A model generated the notes under the pieces. It ran no database searches. It was not told the DNA's origin and was given only the letters and a program-made list of their open reading frames with translations. From assembly GCF_902499175.1 (NCBI RefSeq), contig NZ_CABVQC010000087.1, positions 1 through 33,240 of the forward strand: a DNA stretch of 33,240 nt, read 5' to 3'. The stretch's first letter is position 1, and every line of letters starts with the position of its first letter. This DNA is from Burkholderia aenigmatica. GTDB lineage: Bacteria; Pseudomonadota; Gammaproteobacteria; Burkholderiales; Burkholderiaceae. This document shows positions 30,250 to 33,240 of the stretch, one piece after another. Made by a program: the position numbers and the translations under genes.

Positions 30250-31578
30250 ATGAACGTCCAACCCCAGGTGTCTGATACCCAGATCATGGTGCAAACGGGG
30301 CGGGGGCTCCCCAGCATTGCTGATGGGCTTCCCCAACCCCGTTCCGCCTTTCCTGCGTTGGCCCGTCGCGCGTCCGAAGAAGAGCGCGCCTCGGACCCAT
30401 GTCTGAGCCCAAGACTGGCAATCAGTCTGGCTACTTCAAGCGAGAGTTCTGCATATGATGTCCTGGCCGATGTCGTGATGGCCGGACACGAGGGTTTGCC
30501 GCTGCTCGTCGATACGTCGGCGCCAGTGACATCCACGGATGAGACGATTTCCATCGATTCCTCCCGCGGGTTGCTTCTGCACTCGATCGGACGGCTCTAT
30601 GAGTCGTCGCGACGGGGCACCCTGTTGGATGGTTCGTTTCCGATGGTCGTGATCAGCGAGAATCATCTTGCTGACGCGGCATCGTTGGGAACCGCGGAAA
30701 CGTATGTTCGTGTCGGCAACGGCCGGCGCGGATCAAGCGCGGTAGTCGCGCAGTCGCTGATCGCATTTGAGTCTCTCGGGACGGGGGTCAGCGGAGTATT
30801 TTTCGACGAGAGTTCAGTGGTTCGGGATGGTTGCGGCGGCATCTTCGGAACGGATTCGGAGTTTGTCGGCGCGAGCGAGGCGGTCACGGGGATCGTATTG
30901 AACCTGTGTGATTATCTCGTGGAAATTCCTGGCAAGAACACCCAGCTCGACGACAGGCGGCTCAAGGAGCACGTCCGCCTGGCGGTTCGCGATCTTGACG
31001 CGATGCACGACGTTCATGCGATCGGCGGGAACCTGGAGCGATCCGGTGAGGCCCGACGCATCGCCATCGGAATCTCGGGCATTGCCTCGGCACTCCAGAA
31101 GCTTGGGAGTGCAGGGGTTGCGGATAAAGCCAACGCGGCGCTTGTACAGGTGGCTGGGATGATCCGTGATGAAGCCTATGACGCCTCGTGCGATCTCGCA
31201 CAGGAACATGGTGCTTCGGCATGGTTCGATTGCGTGGAATTCGATGCCGGACCCATGTCGGAACTGCTGTCGCCAGAAGTGGCGGAGCGCGTCCGCATGT
31301 ATGGACTCAGGAACGTGCAGATTTTCGGGTGGGCCCTGGTTGCGGACCGTCCGGTATCTGCGCAAGCCGTCGGACTGACGTCGGACGGATGTATCGATGC
31401 GGTGCGAACCGCGGAGGGGGTCGGCCAGCAGTTGCAATGGCATACTGCGATTTCGGAAGCCTTCGGCACGAAGTACCTTGCAGAGGTACTGGTACCGGAC
31501 AACTGGGGCGCTGAGCAGGTGGGGAAACTCGCTGCGCGGTGTCAACAGGGAGGCCTCTGGGGCGTGTCTGTACGCTGA
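30250..31578 (+). CDS. Degenerate RNR large-subunit-like protein (pseudoenzyme)
   Basis: A 442-residue protein; ATG at 30250 follows AAGGAGATCAAC. Residues ~180-350 align by eye with the NrdA stretch around its catalytic core: FFDESSVVRD with FKDPCNIRSP, VLNLCDYLVEI with VCNLGSVNLVN, LKEHVRLAVRDLDAM with LRRTVRIAMRMLDNV, RIAIGISGIASALQKLG with RPVGLGLMGHQDALYILG, and EAYDASCDLAQEHGASAWF with YAYEASSDLAVERGAYSSF. LRNVQIFGW aligns with MRNSNCIAIAP. The NLCTE catalytic motif and the CNL cysteine are lost, and there is no ATP-cone, C350 equivalent or C-terminal CxxC. It is therefore probably not a reductase. It might regulate or scaffold NrdAB, or bind nucleotides. It has its own promoter and leader. 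Confidence 0.75.
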   Translation: MNVQPQVSDTQIMVQTGRGLPSIADGLPQPRSAFPALARRASEEERASDPCLSPRLAISLATSSESSAYDVLADVVMAGHEGLPLLVDTSAPVTSTDETISIDSSRGLLLHSIGRLYESSRRGTLLDGSFPMVVISENHLADAASLGTAETYVRVGNGRRGSSAVVAQSLIAFESLGTGVSGVFFDESSVVRDGCGGIFGTDSEFVGASEAVTGIVLNLCDYLVEIPGKNTQLDDRRLKEHVRLAVRDLDAMHDVHAIGGNLERSGEARRIAIGISGIASALQKLGSAGVADKANAALVQVAGMIRDEAYDASCDLAQEHGASAWFDCVEFDAGPMSELLSPEVAERVRMYGLRNVQIFGWALVADRPVSAQAVGLTSDGCIDAVRTAEGVGQQLQWHTAISEAFGTKYLAEVLVPDNWGAEQVGKLAARCQQGGLWGVSVR

Positions 31579-31630
31579 TAGCGTACGGCGGCCGTGCATA
31601 TGGGCTTGGCCGGCCCATTTAGTCGCGAGA

Positions 31631-31668
31631 CTTCTTTGCAAAGCGAGGCGTTTGCAAAGAGGTTTTTT
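31631..31668 (+). terminator. Intrinsic terminator after the RNR-like gene
   Basis: CTTCTTTGCAAA (31631-31642) pairs with TTTGCAAAGAGG (31651-31662), 12 bp with one G-U, followed by six T. A small TGCGC/GCGCA hairpin follows at ~31668-31680. Confidence 0.85.
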
Positions 31669-31719
31669 GCGCGTAGCGCAGAAAGGGTAGCTGGCACACC
31701 TATCTAAGTCAGCCATTCG

Positions 31720-31793
31720 TTTGTCAACCCTACCGGGGATTTCATGCCCGGTAGGGGGCATGGAGTCTTCGGGGTTTCCAGGAGATCTCCATG
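31720..31793 (+). promoter_or_regulatory. Leader with shared motif (copy 4) and SD/start-codon hairpin
   Basis: CCCTACCGGG (31728-31737) pairs perfectly with CCCGGTAGGG (31747-31756). Downstream, CATGGAG (31759-31765) pairs with CTCCATG (31787-31793), which includes the start codon, and TCTTC (31766-31770) pairs with GGAGA (31781-31785), which is the SD, with a bulged T between. The result is a 12-bp stem hiding both the SD and the AUG of the DUF3150 gene. The 5' part (TTTGTCAACCC, GGGGATTTCATGCCC) matches leaders at 3466, 20304 and 25150. Confidence 0.65.
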
Positions 31794-32891
31794 TCGCACC
31801 AAAACGAAGTCCGAACCCTCGAAAGGGTTCTCTGTTTCAGTATCGAAGCCCATATCTGGTCCGGCCGGCGCAAGCTGAAAACGACCGATATCGGCGAAGT
31901 CGAAGATCTGCCGCATGGTGACCTTGCGTCGCTGGGTAGCAAGAAGGTCATCGACAGCGAATACCTCAAGGTGTTCGACAAGCTCAAAAAGCGCGCGCAA
32001 AAGGCTTGTGAAAGCCGCGGAGTGCGCTTCCTCGGTGGCTATGCCATCCCGGCCGGGAAGGCAAAGCTGGTCGCAGATGATCTCGATGCAATCGCAGTCG
32101 AATATGAGAAGGAGCGTAACCATCTCGTATCGAACTACGACCGTCTGATCCTCGAGTGGCAGAACGCCCCGCAAAACCAGGAATGGGCCCATATCATCAA
32201 AGACGAAGCGCCCGAAAAGGCGTACGTCGAAGGTGCTCTGGGATTCCGCTGGCAGGCGTTCAAGGTTCGCTCCGTCGGCGAGTCGGAAGAAGATTTCGAC
32301 CAACTGTCGGGCGGCCTGAAGCAAGCCGAGCAGGGGCTGGCGGGGACGCTCTTCCGAGAGATTGCACAGGAAGCGGCGGCGTTTGAAGAACGCACCCTGT
32401 CGTTCGGCGGCCAGAAGAACGGCCAGGCTCGGGAATATGTCACGCAGCGTTGCAAGAACGCGCTGCAGGCGATTCGCGAGAAGATGGAGGGCCTCGCCTT
32501 CCTCGACCCGTGTGTACGTCCGATCATCGAGACCATCGACTACAGCATTAAGTTGCTGCCGGAGAAGGGCAAGATCGAGGGCATCCATCTGACGACCCTT
32601 TGGGGGCTGACGGGGATCCTCAAACGACCGGAGCGTATGCGCGCGTTTGGCCAGCAGTGTCTTGAGTCGGGTGACGTCGCAGCGACGTTCAACCTCGCCG
32701 TCGGTCCGCGCTTCGGTGCGGCGGACGAAGAGGGGGATGCACCGCCGGTCGCTGTGCCGATGGCTGCACCCATGCAGCCTGTTGTGAGCGCTGGTTCGCC
32801 AGCACCTGTCGGCCGTCCTGGCCCGGCAGTTCCGTCGATGCCGTTGCCTTTGCCGCCCCAACCGGGCATGGCGACAGGCTTCGGGATCTAA
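31791..32891 (+). CDS. DUF3150 domain protein
   Basis: A 366-residue soluble protein of the DUF3150 kind, which in SXT/R391 ICEs, IncC plasmids and many phages sits between CobS-like ATPase and CobT-like VWA genes. Residues 1-~310 are mostly helical: LCFSIEAHIWSGRRKLKT, LKVFDKLKKRAQKACESRG, VRFLGGYAIPAGKAKLVADD, QEAAAFEERTLSFGGQ. The last ~55 residues are Pro/Ala-rich. The SD AGGAGA is five bases before the ATG, inside the hairpin noted above. It lies between the RNR-like gene and the broken CobT-like gene. The biochemical role of DUF3150 is not known to me. The family call is from memory of the conserved N-terminus. Confidence 0.75.
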   Translation: MSHQNEVRTLERVLCFSIEAHIWSGRRKLKTTDIGEVEDLPHGDLASLGSKKVIDSEYLKVFDKLKKRAQKACESRGVRFLGGYAIPAGKAKLVADDLDAIAVEYEKERNHLVSNYDRLILEWQNAPQNQEWAHIIKDEAPEKAYVEGALGFRWQAFKVRSVGESEEDFDQLSGGLKQAEQGLAGTLFREIAQEAAAFEERTLSFGGQKNGQAREYVTQRCKNALQAIREKMEGLAFLDPCVRPIIETIDYSIKLLPEKGKIEGIHLTTLWGLTGILKRPERMRAFGQQCLESGDVAATFNLAVGPRFGAADEEGDAPPVAVPMAAPMQPVVSAGSPAPVGRPGPAVPSMPLPLPPQPGMATGFGI

Positions 32892-32892
32892 A

Positions 32893-32948
32893 CCCGAAGG
32901 GGCGTAACAATCGCCCCTTCGGGGGCGATTCTTTCTCGAAGGAATCGC
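32893..32948 (+). promoter_or_regulatory. Three-stem competing hairpin switch before the CobT-like gene
   Basis: Stem 0: CCCGAAGGGGCG (32893-32904) with CGCCCCTTCGGG (32912-32923), 12 bp perfect, beginning one base after the DUF3150 stop codon. Stem A: AATCGCCCC (32909-32917), TTCG, GGGGCGATT (32922-32930), 9 bp. Stem B: GCGATTCTTT (32925-32934), CTCG, AAGGAATCGC (32939-32948), 10 bp with one G-U, hiding the SD AAGGA. Stem 0 excludes A, and A excludes B. A ribosome finishing DUF3150 would cover the 5' arm of stem 0, favour A and free the SD, giving translational coupling. The pairings are visible; the mechanism is inference. Confidence 0.6.
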
Positions 32949-33233
32949 ATGAACATCAATACGCTGAAAGGCGCCTTGCCGATCGCGGCCAGGCTGCTTG
33001 CGGAGAAGTGTGGTCTGAAGGTGCGCATAGGCGGCAATCGAGCCTACGCGAATCCCAGCGAGATCGTGCTTCCCGATCTTCCAATCGAAGTGGAAAAGGC
33101 TCGAGTCCTCGGTCTCGGTTTTGTTCTCCACGAAGGGGCGGGGCATATCGTTCATACCGACTTCCCGGACGGTCAGTTGAAACTCCCCCACTTATGGTCG
33201 CGCAAATTCCCCCACCCTGTGAAGCAGGACTAA
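32949..33233 (+). pseudogene. 5' part of CobT-like VWA-associated gene, interrupted
   Basis: The frame starts at 32949 and codes MNINTLKGALPIAARLLAEK, then FVLHEGAGHIVHTDF, in which HEGAGH (residues 61-66) followed by TDF is the metal-site-like motif near the N-terminus of CobT-like VWA proteins from mobile elements. Full-length members have several hundred residues with a C-terminal VWA/MIDAS domain. Here the homologous character stops at about residue 73 (33165-33175), and the remaining ~20 codons read through sequence that looks like an insertion-sequence end to a TAA at 33231-33233. The partner ATPase (21320) and DUF3150 gene look intact, so the module would be inactivated unless the VWA protein is supplied elsewhere. 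Confidence 0.6.
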
Positions 33234-33240
33234 GGGTTAT
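33173..33240. mobile_element. Probable end of an IS21-family-like insertion sequence
   Basis: Two tandem units, AAACTCCCCCAC (33180-33191) and AAATTCCCCCAC (33204-33215), 24 bp apart, match at 11 of 12 bases. Repeated terminal sequences with CCCCCAC blocks are what I know from ends of IS21-type elements. The junction with the CobT-like gene is near 33173. The element body lies beyond the window, so family and boundary are uncertain. Confidence 0.45.

Noticed and set aside
1..33240. CRISPR arrays, rRNA, complete transposases, antibiotic-resistance or toxin-antitoxin genes
   Set aside because: Looked for on both strands; no regularly spaced direct repeats, rRNA segments or recognisable proteins of these kinds were seen.

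Overview
The window reads as the backbone of a large, GC-rich plasmid or megaplasmid, most likely from a beta-proteobacterium of the Burkholderia / Paraburkholderia / Cupriavidus kind. The evidence is two iteron-type replication initiators, a ParA/ParB pair with seven copies of a centromere palindrome, a conjugation/ICE-style DNA-metabolism set (SSB, CobS-like ATPase, DUF3150 protein, CobT-like protein, RecE-like nuclease, UvrD-like helicase), and NrdA/NrdB proteins of the Pseudomonas/Burkholderia type. The host assignment is inference; there is no rRNA, tRNA or housekeeping chromosomal gene to anchor it.

Layout. 1-2500: tail of an unknown gene, then replication initiator 1 (minus strand) with its iteron origin. 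2503-4027: a probable ribbon-helix-helix protein, a long structured RNA leader and two small genes. 4098-6460: parB and parA (minus strand) with a parS array of seven TTTCAGCGCTGAAA sites. 6600-9100: replication initiator 2 (minus strand) and a second origin with GGTAACC iterons. 9243-16615: accessory and conjugation-like genes (small membrane protein, Tat-exported M15-like peptidase, RecE-like PD-(D/E)XK nuclease on the minus strand, two unknowns, a Cys-cluster 'metal-binding' protein, a single-pass membrane protein, a bactofilin, a TraB-like nitrilase-fold membrane protein). 16672-19701: minus-strand operon start with a DUF1845-like protein, a UvrD-family helicase and a two-TM membrane protein. 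19880-33240: a long plus-strand block: structured RNA, two unknowns, CobS-like AAA+ ATPase, unknown, OB-domain protein, SSB, small protein, nrdA, nrdB, coiled-coil membrane protein, a degenerate RNR-like protein, DUF3150 protein, and a CobT-like gene that breaks off at what looks like an insertion-sequence end.

How it works together. Rep1/Rep2 with their iterons would start replication, ParAB-parS would partition, and the plus-strand block would supply dNTPs (NrdAB), ssDNA protection (SSB) and DNA processing (CobS/DUF3150/CobT module, nuclease, helicase).

Most striking observations. (1) A 442-residue protein downstream of nrdAB keeps the helical part of the RNR large subunit but has lost the catalytic cysteines. 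(2) Four leaders upstream of different genes (3466, 20304, 25150, 31720) share a recognisable AACCC...GGGGA.TC..TTCCC...GGGG element, followed in three of them by a hairpin that hides the Shine-Dalgarno sequence. (3) Several plus-strand genes carry terminator-like hairpins directly abutting SD-sequestering hairpins, in at least one case (32893-32948) as three mutually exclusive stems. Together these suggest a plasmid-wide layer of RNA-based expression control. All RNA structures are by-eye pairings, not computed folds.
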